Shown here: positions 46,613 through 57,491 of the stretch, one piece after another
How the letters are laid out: the number at the start of each line of letters is the position of its first letter
How positions within the stretch are numbered: position 1 is the first letter of the stretch
Source: Allosediminivita pacifica
GTDB taxonomy: Bacteria > Pseudomonadota > Alphaproteobacteria > Rhodobacterales > Rhodobacteraceae
Reading direction: 5' to 3'
DNA length: 64,000 bases
NCBI RefSeq assembly: GCF_003054175.1
Contig: NZ_QBKN01000019.1
Coordinates: 1-64,000, forward strand
Position numbers and translations under genes: made by a program
Notes under the pieces: model-generated
Told to the model about the DNA's origin: nothing
The model's input: only the letters and a program-made list of their open reading frames with translations
Databases searched by the model: none

Positions 46613-47961
46613 GTTCCAGTTTCAATACTGCCATAGTCGCCGAGCCACGGCGCGGCGGCATCGACCCCCGCGTGGTCGATGCCCTGCGCGTCGAGCCAGT
46701 GGCCAAGATGCGCGCGCATGTCGCCGTAGTGCCTTTGCACGGGGCGGAAGCGCGGGTGCCATGGCGCCGGATGGTAGGTGCCGCGCGCGTCGTAGCAGCC
46801 GCCGTTCCAGTCGCCCCAGGGCATGGCCGCATTGAGATGCGCGCCGAGGCGGCAGTTCAACAGGAGACATTTGCCCACTGCCTCGAGCGTCGCCCGGCTG
46901 ATGGTGCCGCGTGGATGGTCGTAGGTCGAAGTCTCGCCCGGCTCGCAGCGGAAGTCGGGATCGCGGGGCACGCCATAGGGCGTGGCCCGGACCGACTGGA
47001 ACCACTGGCGGCCCAGCAGGAAATACCCTTTCAAAGCCTCGGGCGTGCCGTCGTGCACGAAATCGCAGTGCTCGAAGACGAAACCGAAGGGTGCGCGGAT
47101 GTTGGTGCTTGGCGCGGTGGCCCAGCTCATGGCGCGGCGTGTTCCGCGTGACCGGATCGCGCAGCGCTCGAAGTGGGCCGTGGCCTGTCCGAAGATGAAG
47201 TCCACGTCGCCCTCGATCTCGCAGTCCCTCAGGGCGACGCGCGAGAGGGTGAAGGGATCGGGGGTTTCGAGGTAGAGCGTGTCCTGGAAGCTGGAGAGGC
47301 TGAGCCCCGAAAGCAGCACGCGGTCCGCGCCCGCCACATGCAGCGCGACGGCCTGGTGCTGGCCACTGGCATAGCGCCCTTCCGTATCGGGCTGCGCCTC
47401 CTCCGGCGCGGCCTCGGGCCGGGTACAGGCGTAGTCGTTGACGATGCGCAGGCCGTGCAGTTGCGTGTCGTCGCGCCCGATCCGCAGGACCGAGGCGTTG
47501 CCGGTGGAAATCGTCCCGTGCGCGGCGATCGCCTCGAAGATCCGGCGTGTGGCCGGGTGCGCCCTTGCAAAGGCCGCACCGAAGCGAGCGCGATACTCGG
47601 CCCCCGTCATCTCGGCATCGACATCGGCGCGCAGCACGGCACCGGGTTCGGCGGAGATGGTCAGCGTCGGCGCCTCGGGCGGGATGTATACCGGGCCCGC
47701 GTGCTCGCCGGGCCGCAGGCGGATGTGCGTGCGGGTGCCTTGGGCGTTGTCTGTCGCATTGCCTGCGATGCAGAGGTCCACCGCCTCTTGCAGCGTCGCG
47801 ATGCCACCTGCGCCGACGACATGGTCGGGTACGGGCAGTCTGTCGCCTTCAGGCGTCCAAGGGTCCTCGCGCGGCTGGGCGACGGGACCTGTCAGCCGCA
47901 GGACGCGGTCGCGGGTGACGCGCGCTGCCTGCGCCTCGGTCAGGACGGGCCTCGGGATCAT
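46609..47961 (-). CDS. pemA: Pectin methylesterase (CE8), no visible signal peptide
   Basis: 450 residues. Right-handed beta-helix pectinesterase with LSSFQDTLYLETPD and EIEGDVDFIFGQATAHF, holding the two catalytic Asp and the stabilising Gln, and DWNGGCYDARGTYHP towards the end. It removes methyl groups from oligogalacturonides. The N-terminus (MIPRPVLTEAQAARVTRD) is not a signal peptide, so the enzyme is predicted to be cytoplasmic, unlike most pectin methylesterases. ATG 47961 overlaps the stop of the GH28-GH105 gene (ATGA). Confidence 0.88.
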   Translation of the reverse strand: MIPRPVLTEAQAARVTRDRVLRLTGPVAQPREDPWTPEGDRLPVPDHVVGAGGIATLQEAVDLCIAGNATDNAQGTRTHIRLRPGEHAGPVYIPPEAPTLTISAEPGAVLRADVDAEMTGAEYRARFGAAFARAHPATRRIFEAIAAHGTISTGNASVLRIGRDDTQLHGLRIVNDYACTRPEAAPEEAQPDTEGRYASGQHQAVALHVAGADRVLLSGLSLSSFQDTLYLETPDPFTLSRVALRDCEIEGDVDFIFGQATAHFERCAIRSRGTRRAMSWATAPSTNIRAPFGFVFEHCDFVHDGTPEALKGYFLLGRQWFQSVRATPYGVPRDPDFRCEPGETSTYDHPRGTISRATLEAVGKCLLLNCRLGAHLNAAMPWGDWNGGCYDARGTYHPAPWHPRFRPVQRHYGDMRAHLGHWLDAQGIDHAGVDAAAPWLGDYGSIETGT

Positions 47962-50561
47962 TCGCCGGCCACGGCCTCGCGCGGGCGGCGGCCGGCCTCC
48001 TGGTGGGCGGCGAAGCTCATCATCAGGGGGCCGACACCCTTGGCGTCGTCGCTGACGCGCGCCTCGCTCAGGTAGTATTCGGCGCTGCCATCCCGGTAGC
48101 GGCCCTGGAAGGGTCCGAGGCCCGCGACCTCGCAGATCTCGACCATCTCCTGCCCGCCACCGGGCCTGTCGCGGACCACGCCCGCCGCGAGCTGGGTGTG
48201 CAGCCCCTCGGCGTCGCCCGGCCAGAGGCCGAGCGTGCGCCCCTTCAGCAGCGCGTAGACGAACATCGCCGAGGCAGAGCTTTCGGGATAGTTTCCGTCG
48301 AGGTCCGGCCGGTCGATCACTTGAAGCCAGAGCCCGTCGGGCCGGCGCAGCGCGGCGATGGCCTTGAGGAGCTGCGTGGTCCGGCCCTTGAGCGGGGCGA
48401 AACCGGCGGGGCCCACAAGTTCGGCCAGGTCGACCAGCGCCATGGCAAGCCAGCCCAGCGCACGCGCCCAGTGGGCGGGGCTCTGCCCGGTTTCGGGATC
48501 GGCCCAGGGCTGCTTGCGCGCCTCGTCGACCGCGTGGGCATAAAGGCCGGTTTCGGGGACATGCATCATGTCGAGGGCAGTGGCGACCTGGCGCAGCGCG
48601 TCCTCGACAAGATCCGCGCGCCCGGTGCGCAGCCCGTAGCCCACCTGGAAGGGCGCGCCCATGTAGAGCCCGTCGAGCCAGACCTGCCATGGGTAGCGCA
48701 GCTTGTGCCAGTAGACGCCCGAGCGCGTGCGCGGGTGCGTTGCGAGCTGGTCGACGAGCAGGCCCGCCGTGTCGAGCCAGCGGCCCTCGCCCGTCACCTC
48801 GTGGAGGTAGAGCAGCGCGCGGCCCGACAGGATGTTGTCGATGTTGTATTCGTTGGGGTCGTAGCCGGCGAGGCTGGGCCCCGCGCCGACCTGTGCCGAC
48901 ACGAGGCGGGTCAGGTGATCGAGCCAGCGCGCCTCGCCGGTGGCGCGGTGCAGGCATTCGAGGCCACGGTAGATGCAGCCGTCCTCGTAGCACCAGGCGC
49001 CGCCCTTGTAGGGGGCGTGCCCGGCGGCATAGGCATCGAAAAAGCCTGTCAGCATGTCTGTCTGTTCCTTGTCGTCTGCCTGCACGCGCAGGGTTCCGGT
49101 GACTTCGGCGAAGTCGGCCAGGATGCCGCCGTGGCGGACGGGCACGACGTTCAGCGCCATCAGCGGCACGTCTTCGCGCGCGGCGGGGTCGTAGCTCACG
49201 CGCATGTCCTCGATGGTGATACCGCGGGCGGGCGCCTCGGGCAGGCCCAGCACGGCGGCAGCGGCCTGCGCCACGCCGGTGGCGGTGACGCGGCGCAGGG
49301 TGATGCCCGAAATCTCGGGCGTGGTGGCGTCGACGGGCGCGGGCGCGCGATCCTGCACGGCCGCGCTGCGCCCGTCGGGATCGCAGAAGTAGAAGGCGTT
49401 GACGGCCAGCGGCGTGGGCACGCCGCGCATGTCGACGTTCTCCATGGTGATGCGGACCAGCCGCCCGCCCCGGCCGCGCCGCGTCTTGAGCCGCAACCCC
49501 CGGTCGGTGCCGTCGAAGAGGCAATTCGCGATGCGCACGTCGGTGATGTCGCCGGACATCTCGGACCCCATGACAACGGCACCGTGGCCGCGCGCCATGT
49601 GGCAATGGGTGATCTGCAGGTCGCGGGTGGGCGCAAGATGCGCCTTCTGCCCGGCCAGACGCTTGCCCGCCTTCACGGCCACGCAGTCGTCGCCCACGGA
49701 GATGTCGAGCCCGATCAGCCGCGCGCGCAGGCAGCTTTCGGGATTGAAGCCGTCGGTGTTGGGGCTGTCGGGCGGGTTGCGGATGGTAAGCGCCACGGCG
49801 GTGAGATCATCGCAACGGTAGGGATGCACGGTCCAGGAGGGCGAGTTGCGCACGGTGAAGCCGCTGAGCAGCGCACCCGGGCAATGGGCGAGGTAGAGCG
49901 TGCGCGGACGGCGCGCGCCATCGCGGGTTTCCTTGGGCCAGCTCCACCAGTCGCCGCGGTCGCCGCCGCCGTCGATCACGCCGCGCCCGGTGATGGTGAG
50001 CCCGGTGCAGCCCAGCGCCGTCACAGGCGCGGCGAAGCTCGGCTCGGGCACCCCTTCCCAGGTACCGATGACCCGGCCCGTGTCGTCACGGGCGGGCAGC
50101 ACCGGCCAGCCGGTGCGGCAGCCATGGGCAGCGATCTCGGCGCCTTCGGGCAGCCAGAGCGTCATGTCGGATTTCAGGAAGACCGGCCCCGTCACGTAGC
50201 GCCCGGGATCGAGCCGCAGACAGCCGCCTGCGGGCACCGCATCGATGGCCCGCGCGAAGGCGGCGGCGTTGTCGGGACTGTCGGGGCGCGCGCCGAAGTC
50301 CGAGGCCTCGACAAGGCCGGCGCAGGCCGGAGTGGAGAAGGCGAGCGATCCGAGATCGCATGTCAGGACGTAGTCGCGGCCCGGTTCGAGCCCCTCGAAA
50401 AAGAGCGGCGCAATCTGCGCGCGGCCCGAGGCGACCGTGTCGCCGCCCTTGGGCGCGAGCGTCCAGTCCACCGCGCGGGGCAGCCTGTAGCGGGCGCCTT
50501 CGGGCGCAAGAAGCAGGGCCGCTGTCCGCGCGGACAGGGCGATCAGGGAAAGATCGGACAT
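47958..50561 (-). CDS. Bifunctional GH28 polygalacturonase - GH105 unsaturated uronyl hydrolase fusion
   Basis: 867 residues. Residues 1-90 form a small beta-sandwich (GLEPGRDYVLTCDLG). About 95-490 is a GH28 beta-helix with NSPSWTVHPYRCDD, NPPDSPNTDGFNPES, GDDCVAVKAGK, GHGAVVMGSEMSGDI and the RLKT substrate-binding motif, carrying the three Asp and one His used for inverting hydrolysis. About 505-860 is a GH105 (alpha/alpha)6 barrel: WCYEDGCIYRGLECLHRATG, YWHKLRYPWQVWLDGLYMG, HWARALGWLAMALVDLAE, YPESSASAMFVYALLKG. GH28 trims galacturonides; GH105 releases unsaturated galacturonate from lyase products. No signal peptide is seen, so both act inside the cell on imported oligomers. The two domains are usually separate proteins. 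Confidence 0.88.
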   Translation of the reverse strand: MSDLSLIALSARTAALLLAPEGARYRLPRAVDWTLAPKGGDTVASGRAQIAPLFFEGLEPGRDYVLTCDLGSLAFSTPACAGLVEASDFGARPDSPDNAAAFARAIDAVPAGGCLRLDPGRYVTGPVFLKSDMTLWLPEGAEIAAHGCRTGWPVLPARDDTGRVIGTWEGVPEPSFAAPVTALGCTGLTITGRGVIDGGGDRGDWWSWPKETRDGARRPRTLYLAHCPGALLSGFTVRNSPSWTVHPYRCDDLTAVALTIRNPPDSPNTDGFNPESCLRARLIGLDISVGDDCVAVKAGKRLAGQKAHLAPTRDLQITHCHMARGHGAVVMGSEMSGDITDVRIANCLFDGTDRGLRLKTRRGRGGRLVRITMENVDMRGVPTPLAVNAFYFCDPDGRSAAVQDRAPAPVDATTPEISGITLRRVTATGVAQAAAAVLGLPEAPARGITIEDMRVSYDPAAREDVPLMALNVVPVRHGGILADFAEVTGTLRVQADDKEQTDMLTGFFDAYAAGHAPYKGGAWCYEDGCIYRGLECLHRATGEARWLDHLTRLVSAQVGAGPSLAGYDPNEYNIDNILSGRALLYLHEVTGEGRWLDTAGLLVDQLATHPRTRSGVYWHKLRYPWQVWLDGLYMGAPFQVGYGLRTGRADLVEDALRQVATALDMMHVPETGLYAHAVDEARKQPWADPETGQSPAHWARALGWLAMALVDLAELVGPAGFAPLKGRTTQLLKAIAALRRPDGLWLQVIDRPDLDGNYPESSASAMFVYALLKGRTLGLWPGDAEGLHTQLAAGVVRDRPGGGQEMVEICEVAGLGPFQGRYRDGSAEYYLSEARVSDDAKGVGPLMMSFAAHQEAGRRPREAVAGE

Positions 50562-50582
50562 GGTGAACCGTCGGGAGATGGG

Positions 50583-50608
50583 CGGCGGGCCACGTGTGCG
50601 GCCCGCCG
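50583..50608 (-). other. Hairpin between binding-protein and GH28-GH105 genes
   Basis: Perfect 9-bp inverted repeat CGGCGGGCC/GGCCCGCCG with an 8-base loop, between the binding-protein stop (50618) and the fusion-gene start (50561). It matches the placement of hairpins behind the other two plus-strand binding-protein genes in the window. Confidence 0.55.
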
Positions 50609-50617
50609 GAGCTGATA

Positions 50618-51880
50618 TCAGGAGTCGACGTCCTCGAGCGTTTCCTCGATGCCGTAGAGGATTTCCTCGGCGGCAGTCTCGGCGTCGATTTCACCGTAGG
50701 CGAAGAGCTCCAGCGAGTCGGACATGACCGAACGCACGTCGGGGTGCTCCATGAAGGGGTGGATCTTCGGCCCCTCGGCCTCGAGCACGAGGTTCTGCGC
50801 CTCGATCTGGACCGGCTCGATGGCGCCCGCCTCGAGCAGCTGCTCCCGGGCCGCGTTGGAGGCCGGAACGCCGCGGGTCGAGCCCAGCGCGGCGACGCCC
50901 TCTTCCTCGTTCAGCAGGCAGTTGAGAACCTCGGCCGCGGCCTCGGGGTTGTCGGAATTGGCCGAGATCGCGAAGACCATGGAGGCCTTGCGGTAGATGC
51001 CGGGCGTCTCCTGCCCCTCCTGGGTGAGCAGGTCGGTATAGGCCAGCTCCTGCCCCTCCTCGAGCGGGTCGGAAATCTTGAAGTAGGTCGAATCCCACTG
51101 GTAGGTGCCGGCGATCTTGCCGCTGGTCCAGTCGGGGTTCTCCTGCAGCGCGTTCACGCCCGAGGCCGCGCGGTCGCGCCATGCCTCGATCACGTGGTTG
51201 TCGACCATGGACTGGTAGAAGTTGATGGCATCGGTCAGTTCTTCCTGCGACCAGAGCACCTCGTTGGTCTCCGCGTCGATCAGCGGCTTGCCGGTGCGCT
51301 GCGTGCCGACAAGCGTCACCAGCAGCGCGGCGTCGAGGCCGATGCCCTCGAAGGGATAGTAGTCCTCGCCCAGCTTCTCGGCGAAGACCGGGCCGGCGGC
51401 CATGAGGTCCTCCCAGGTCTCGGGCAACTCGAGCCCTGCCTCGTCCCAGGTGGTCTTGTTGAATACGAAGAGCCGCCCTGTGGTCGAGACAGGCAGGCCG
51501 TTGAGCGCGCCCTTGATGGTGCCCGCCTCGATCTGTTCGTCCGACCAGTTCGAAAGATCGATGGTGTCGGAATATTCGCTGAGGTCGGCAAAGCCGTCGC
51601 CGTTTGCCGAGAAGATCGGCAGCCAGGGCCAGTTGACCTGCATGATGTCGGCCTCGGTGCCGCCGGCGATCTGCGTGGCCAGCTTCTCGAAGTGGCCGGA
51701 GAAGCCGGTGAACTCCGGCTTGATGCTGTGGCCGTGCTTTTCGCCGCAGGCGGCAAGCGCCTCTTGTGTGGCGATGTGCCGGCTGTCGCCGCCCCACCAG
51801 CTCATCCGCAGGTCCGCCGCGTTGGCCGCTCCGGCCAATGCCGTTGTTGTGAGCGCGATGCCCAGGATCCTTGATTTCAT
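50618..51880 (-). CDS. CUT1 ABC transporter solute-binding protein (TogB-like)
   Basis: 420 residues from ATG 51880 behind GGGAGGAGAAGACG. Signal peptide SRILGIALTTTALAGAANA|AD, then a type 1 extracellular solute-binding domain (LRMSWWGGDSRH, IMQVNWPWLPIFS, TWEDLMAAGPVFAEKLG, YRKASMVFAIS). The early WGGDSRH and the pectin genes around it suggest oligogalacturonide binding as in TogB of Dickeya; the ligand is an inference from context. Confidence 0.87.
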   Translation of the reverse strand: MKSRILGIALTTTALAGAANAADLRMSWWGGDSRHIATQEALAACGEKHGHSIKPEFTGFSGHFEKLATQIAGGTEADIMQVNWPWLPIFSANGDGFADLSEYSDTIDLSNWSDEQIEAGTIKGALNGLPVSTTGRLFVFNKTTWDEAGLELPETWEDLMAAGPVFAEKLGEDYYPFEGIGLDAALLVTLVGTQRTGKPLIDAETNEVLWSQEELTDAINFYQSMVDNHVIEAWRDRAASGVNALQENPDWTSGKIAGTYQWDSTYFKISDPLEEGQELAYTDLLTQEGQETPGIYRKASMVFAISANSDNPEAAAEVLNCLLNEEEGVAALGSTRGVPASNAAREQLLEAGAIEPVQIEAQNLVLEAEGPKIHPFMEHPDVRSVMSDSLELFAYGEIDAETAAEEILYGIEETLEDVDS

Positions 51881-51901
51881 CGTCTTCTCCTCCCTTGACG
51901 A

Positions 51902-53028
<1,127 letters not shown>

Positions 53029-53029
<1 letters not shown>

Positions 53030-53943
53030 CAGCCCTTGACCCCTCCCGTGGAGATCCCCTCGATGAAATATTTCTGTGCCAGGAAGAACACCGTGAGCGA
53101 GGGCGCGAGGGTCAGCACCGACATGGCGAGGATCTGGTTCCAGGCGAAGGCCTCGGTCGTGTCGATCGACAGCTTGAGCGCGAGGCTCACGGGGTATTTC
53201 TCGACCGACGAGATGTAGATCAGCGGGCCGAGGAAGTCGTTCATGGTCCACATGAACTGGAACAGGCAGACCGAGATGATCGCGGGCATCAGCAGCGGCA
53301 CGACGATGAAGATCAGCGTCTGCAGCGTGTTGGCCCCGTCGACGCGGGCGGCCTCTTCCATGTCGCGCGGGATGGCGCGGAGGAACTGGATCACCATGAA
53401 GACGAAGAAGGCGTCACCGGCGAGCGCCGAGGGCACCCAGAGCGGCAGGAAGCTGTCGAGCCAGCCGATGTCGCGGAACAGCAGGTACTGCGGTATGCGC
53501 GTGACGACGTTGGGCAGCAGCAGCGTGGCGATGACCGTGGCGAACAGGATCTTCTTGCCGGGGAACTCGAAGCGGGCAAACCCGTAGGCCACCAGCGTGC
53601 ACGAGATCGCCGTGCCGATGGTTTTGGGGATGATGATCCACATGGAGTTCAGGAAGAACCGCCCGAAGGTATAGGGCGTCGAGGTCTGCCAGCCGTCGAT
53701 GTAGCCCTGCAGCGTGGGCTCGCTTGGCCAGAAGCCGGGCGACGAGAACATCTCGGAGTTGGTCTTGAAGGAAGCCCCCACCAGCCAGATCAGCGGGTAG
53801 ATCATGACGAGGCCGATGACCGTCAGCAGCGAGTAGCGGATCACCGCGTTGATACGGGCCTTGCGGCGCAGCTTCTGTTCCAGCGCGGTGGGCGGCGTGC
53901 GCTCTCGGCTGGATTGCGAGGGAAGATCGGAAAGCGTGACCAT
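53029..53943 (-). CDS. CUT1 ABC transporter permease (MalG/TogN-like)
   Basis: 304 residues. Six helices, the first VIRYSLLTVIGLVMIYPLIW. EAA loop EAARVDGANTLQTLIFIVVP. MalG-type end KYFIEGISTGGVKG. It forms the channel with the product at 53948; four bases separate the genes. Confidence 0.87.
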
Positions 53944-53947
53944 GGGC

Positions 53948-54832
53948 TCAGCTCCTCTTGTCGCCGGCGTAGTAGACCCACTTCTTGGAAGACCAGAAGG
54001 CGATGAGGGTCAGCACCATGATGATGACGAAAAGCACCCAGGCGATGGCAGAGGCGTAGCCCATGTCAAAGCTCTTGAAGGCCTCGTCGTAGATGTAGAG
54101 CGGCAGAAGGTAGGTGGATTTCAGCGGTCCGCCCTGCGTGATGATGTAGGGGCCGTTGAACTCCTGGAAGGCCTGCACCGTCTGCATGATGAGGTTGAAG
54201 AAGATCACCGGCGTGATCAGCGGCAGGGTGATGTAGCGGAAGATCTGCCAGGGCCCCGCTCCGTCGATCGCGGCCGCCTCGTAGAGCGAGCGGTCGACCG
54301 ACTGCAGCGCGGCGAGGAAGATCACCATGGCCGAGCCGAACTGCCAGCAGCGCAGCAGCGTGATCGTGAAGAGCGCGTTGTTCGGGTCGCCGAACCAGTT
54401 GATCGGCTCGCCGCCAAGACCGGTGATGACCATGTTCACGAGGCCGGTGTCGGCGAAGATGTAGCGCCACAGAACCGCGATCGCGACCGAGCCGCCCAGG
54501 ATCGAGGGCACGTAGTAGGCCGTGCGGAAGAGGTTGATCGCCTTCAGCCGGTAGTTCAGCACCACCGCGATGAAGAGCGCGAAGATCAGCTTCAGCGGCA
54601 CCGTGGTGAAGACGTAGATCAGCGTGACCTTGAGCGACTTGTCGAAGGTCCGGTCGCGGGTGAAGAGCTTCTGATAGTTCTCAAGCCCCACGAACTCCGG
54701 CCGCGAGAGCAGGTCGTAGTCGGTGAAGCTGAGGTAGAAGGACGCCACGAACGGAAAGGCGGTGAAGAGCGCCAGACCGATCAGGTAGGGCGAAACGTAC
54801 CAGAGCCCGAGATACTTGCTGTCACCCCCCAT
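53948..54832 (-). CDS. CUT1 ABC transporter permease (MalF/TogM-like)
   Basis: 294 residues from ATG 54832, sharing its A with the GH4 stop (TGATG). The frame open further upstream is a shadow of GH4. Six helices (LIGLALFTAFPFVASFYLS first), EAA loop EAAAIDGAGPWQIFRYITLP, GGPLKSTYLLPLYIYDEAF typical of sugar MalF-type subunits. Confidence 0.87.
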   Translation of the reverse strand: MGGDSKYLGLWYVSPYLIGLALFTAFPFVASFYLSFTDYDLLSRPEFVGLENYQKLFTRDRTFDKSLKVTLIYVFTTVPLKLIFALFIAVVLNYRLKAINLFRTAYYVPSILGGSVAIAVLWRYIFADTGLVNMVITGLGGEPINWFGDPNNALFTITLLRCWQFGSAMVIFLAALQSVDRSLYEAAAIDGAGPWQIFRYITLPLITPVIFFNLIMQTVQAFQEFNGPYIITQGGPLKSTYLLPLYIYDEAFKSFDMGYASAIAWVLFVIIMVLTLIAFWSSKKWVYYAGDKRS

Positions 54833-56223
54833 CAGGCAGCCCCTTTCAGGTTCTCGGGAAGCCAGGCCGATGTGGCGGCGATCATCTCGCCGAACATGCG
54901 GCGGGCTTCGGTTTCGGGCATGTGCCGCACCAGCGGGTCCTCGTGGAAGAGCGGGAAAAGCGCCCCGCCCTCTCCCGCCATCACGGCCTGAAGCAGCGCG
55001 CTCTGGCGTGCGGCGTGATCGGCGATGATGTCGTGCAGCCCTTCGGGCAGGTGCCCCGCCACCAGCGGCGTGATCCCGAGCCCCGAGAAGAGCGCGTTGG
55101 TTTCCACGATCGCGCCTTCGGGGATGCCCGCAAGCTGGCCGCGGTTGGGCAGGTTCACATTCGACACGAAGGTCCCGCCACCTGCCAGCGCGACGATCTG
55201 GTCGATCAGCGCCTCGTCCGAGCGTTTCGCCACGGGCGCGATCTCGCCCGCAGCCAGCGCCTCGGCGCGTGCCCGCCTGCGGGCCTGGTCGCGGGTCCGA
55301 TACTCGACCGGCGTCAGGCCAAAACCCCAGCGGCCCGGGTCGGCAAGATAGTCGCCGACGGGCAGGAACTCGGCCAGGTGGCGGTCGCCCGCGGCGCCCG
55401 GAATGCCGAAGCGGTCGTAGAGGTCGAACTTCACCAGGCACTTGCTGCCGAAGTAGCGGTCGTGCTCGGCGTCCTCGCCGGGCACCGTCTCGTTCACGCC
55501 GGAGGCATTGGCCGCGGCGAAGGCGCGGTAGGCGGGCAGCATGTCGCGTCCGCCCAGCGAGATCGCGTCGACGAAGGTGAAGTGGTTGATGCCGAGCACG
55601 TTGACCTCGACATCGCGGAAGCTCCAGCGATCACTGCCCGCGTCGGCGTTGGCGATGCCCGCCACCTGACGGCGGATCTTGGTCACCTCGTGGCATTCGC
55701 CCCACGCGCGGATGCCCGGGAAGGCGGCGTGAAGCGCGCCGGTCAGGACGCTCATCGGGTTGGTGAGATTGCAGACCCAGGCATTCGGCGCGTGTTCACC
55801 GATGGCACGGGCGATCTCGGCCAGCATCGGAATGGCGCGCATGGCCCGGACGAAACCGCCGGGGCCCACAGTGTCGCCAACCGCCTGCGGGATGCCGTAG
55901 CGCGCCGGGATGCCGATGTCCTGGGCCATGTCGTCGAAACGGCCCGGCAGGATCGAGACGACAACCACGTCGGCGCCCTCCAGCGCCTCGCGCGGGCTCG
56001 GCACGGCGCGATACCGCGCGGGCGTACCGTTCGACACCTCGGCGTAGCGCCCCCCCATGCGGGCATTGCGCTCGGCCGCGGCCGGGTCCAGATCGTAGAG
56101 CCGGACCTCGGCGTCGAGCCGCGTGTCGTGGGCAAGGTCCGCCATGAGCGTCGGTGCCCAGTTGAGGGACCCGCCGCCGACATAGGCGATCCTGACCGGA
56201 ATTGGATGTTCGATATCTTTCAT
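54832..56223 (-). CDS. GH4 family glycosidase, probable alpha-galacturonidase
   Basis: 463 residues from ATG 56223. NAD-dependent GH4 fold: nucleotide-binding YVGGGSLNWAP at the N-terminus, DVVVVSILPGRF, CNLTNPMS, and the metal-binding GECHEVTK with Cys and His. GH4 enzymes hydrolyse by an oxidation-elimination route needing NAD+ and Mn2+. Within a pectin locus alpha-galacturonidase is the most likely activity; it would release galacturonate from short saturated oligomers inside the cell. Coupled to the permease genes downstream; divergent from the AraC gene. Confidence 0.85.
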   Translation of the reverse strand: MKDIEHPIPVRIAYVGGGSLNWAPTLMADLAHDTRLDAEVRLYDLDPAAAERNARMGGRYAEVSNGTPARYRAVPSPREALEGADVVVVSILPGRFDDMAQDIGIPARYGIPQAVGDTVGPGGFVRAMRAIPMLAEIARAIGEHAPNAWVCNLTNPMSVLTGALHAAFPGIRAWGECHEVTKIRRQVAGIANADAGSDRWSFRDVEVNVLGINHFTFVDAISLGGRDMLPAYRAFAAANASGVNETVPGEDAEHDRYFGSKCLVKFDLYDRFGIPGAAGDRHLAEFLPVGDYLADPGRWGFGLTPVEYRTRDQARRRARAEALAAGEIAPVAKRSDEALIDQIVALAGGGTFVSNVNLPNRGQLAGIPEGAIVETNALFSGLGITPLVAGHLPEGLHDIIADHAARQSALLQAVMAGEGGALFPLFHEDPLVRHMPETEARRMFGEMIAATSAWLPENLKGAA

Positions 56224-56386
56224 GCTCGTCACGTTCCAGCCCGGCGCGCAGTGCCCTGCACGCACGAGATGAACGGCCTCCTCCCTCTGATCCCGAAAAA
56301 CCACCTTCCTCCAGTGGTATTTTCGGCTCTTGATGCACGCTACGCCAGCGTGCACCTTGAATGAATGTCCGCTATGTCAGAAAAAG

Positions 56387-57253
56387 ATGGATAAAACAGC
56401 ACATTTCCCCCTGAACCAGATTCCGGCGCAGTCGCTGTCGCTGCGGCTGGCACGTTCGTCGATCCCGATGAACCACCGACCCGAGTGGCGGATCGACAAG
56501 CTCAACCCTGTGCATGACCTTGTCATCCCCTTGACGGGACATGGGTTTTACCGGATCGGAGAAGAGGAATTCACGCTCGAGCCGGGCGAGGCCATGCTGA
56601 TCCGCGCCTACGAGCGATTTCACGGCTGGCACGGCGGTGCGCCCGGCCTCTACACCGGTGTAGCGCAGCATTTCACGCTCGATCTCTTCGGCCGTGGCGA
56701 CGTGATCGCGCAGATGCGGCTGCGACGCAAAGTGCGGCTGAGCCGCTGGGATACGCTGCGCCCGCTGGCGCAGCTCTACCGCGAGACGACGCCGCGCGGC
56801 GGCACCAGCCTGCCGCAGCATCACCAGTTCATGGTGATCCTTCTGTCCTTCCTCGAGGATGCCTTCATCGACTGGAACAACGGCGACGCGGAACCCGAAA
56901 GCCAGGACCAGCTGTCGCTGCACATCATGTTCGTGGCCTCGCGCCTGAGCACCGATCCGCTGGGCGCCGGGGTCGAGGAGGCGCTGGCGAGCGTGCCCTA
57001 CAACGAGGTCTATTTCCGCCGCGCCTTTCGCGAACGCATCGGCATGACGCCGCAGAAGTTCCGCGAGCTGAAGCGCATGGAATTCGCGATCTCCCGGCTG
57101 GACATGGGGCTGTCGGTCAAGGAAGTCGCAGCCGAGCTGGGCTATTCCGATCCCTACTTCTTCAGCCGCATGTTCAAGCGCCATATCGGCGAACCGCCCT
57201 CGCGCTACCGCGCGAAGGGCACGGCGCGGATGACGCACGAGGAGATGGGCTGA
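56387..57253 (+). CDS. AraC-family transcriptional regulator of the pectin locus
   Basis: About 288 residues. N-terminal cupin-like sensing domain (PEWRIDKLNPVHDLVIPLTG, FTLEPGEAMLIRAYERFHGW). C-terminal double helix-turn-helix: VPYNEVYFRRAFRERIGMTP, and VKEVAAELGYSDPYFFSRMF with the conserved GxxPxxYR-like GEPPSRYR. I use ATG 56387; an earlier ATG at 56330 is possible, and the ribosome site is weak in both cases. Divergent from the GH4-transporter-GH28 operon, so it is its probable activator. Confidence 0.83.
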   Translation: MDKTAHFPLNQIPAQSLSLRLARSSIPMNHRPEWRIDKLNPVHDLVIPLTGHGFYRIGEEEFTLEPGEAMLIRAYERFHGWHGGAPGLYTGVAQHFTLDLFGRGDVIAQMRLRRKVRLSRWDTLRPLAQLYRETTPRGGTSLPQHHQFMVILLSFLEDAFIDWNNGDAEPESQDQLSLHIMFVASRLSTDPLGAGVEEALASVPYNEVYFRRAFRERIGMTPQKFRELKRMEFAISRLDMGLSVKEVAAELGYSDPYFFSRMFKRHIGEPPSRYRAKGTARMTHEEMG

Positions 57254-57491
57254 GGCGAGGCTACTGACTGCAAGGGTCTGGCAGCAACGCCGCTTTGCCG
57301 CGATCGAGGCGAACCGTCGCCTTGCGGGACTTTGCCGCCGTTCATCATGGAGCAATGAGCTGCGCGCGGTGGCGATCCGGGCCGTCGATCCCCGTGATTT
57401 AGTCCAGCAAGACCTCAACACGAGGCGCCACGCCTGGCCGAATCCTCGCCACGTGGGGGGCGGTCATGCCGGAGGCATGCTTTCAGCATGA

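Noticed and set aside
46609-49605. Minus-strand open frame of almost 1000 codons spanning two pectin genes
   Set aside because: Its first half is an Arg/Ala/Gly-rich shadow of the GH28-GH105 gene; only the last 450 codons (methylesterase, start 47961) resemble a protein family.
48003-50615. Plus-strand open frame of 870 codons opposite the GH28-GH105 gene
   Set aside because: High-GC antisense shadow: His/Gly/Val-rich, no domain, no ribosome site. The minus strand carries clear catalytic motifs.
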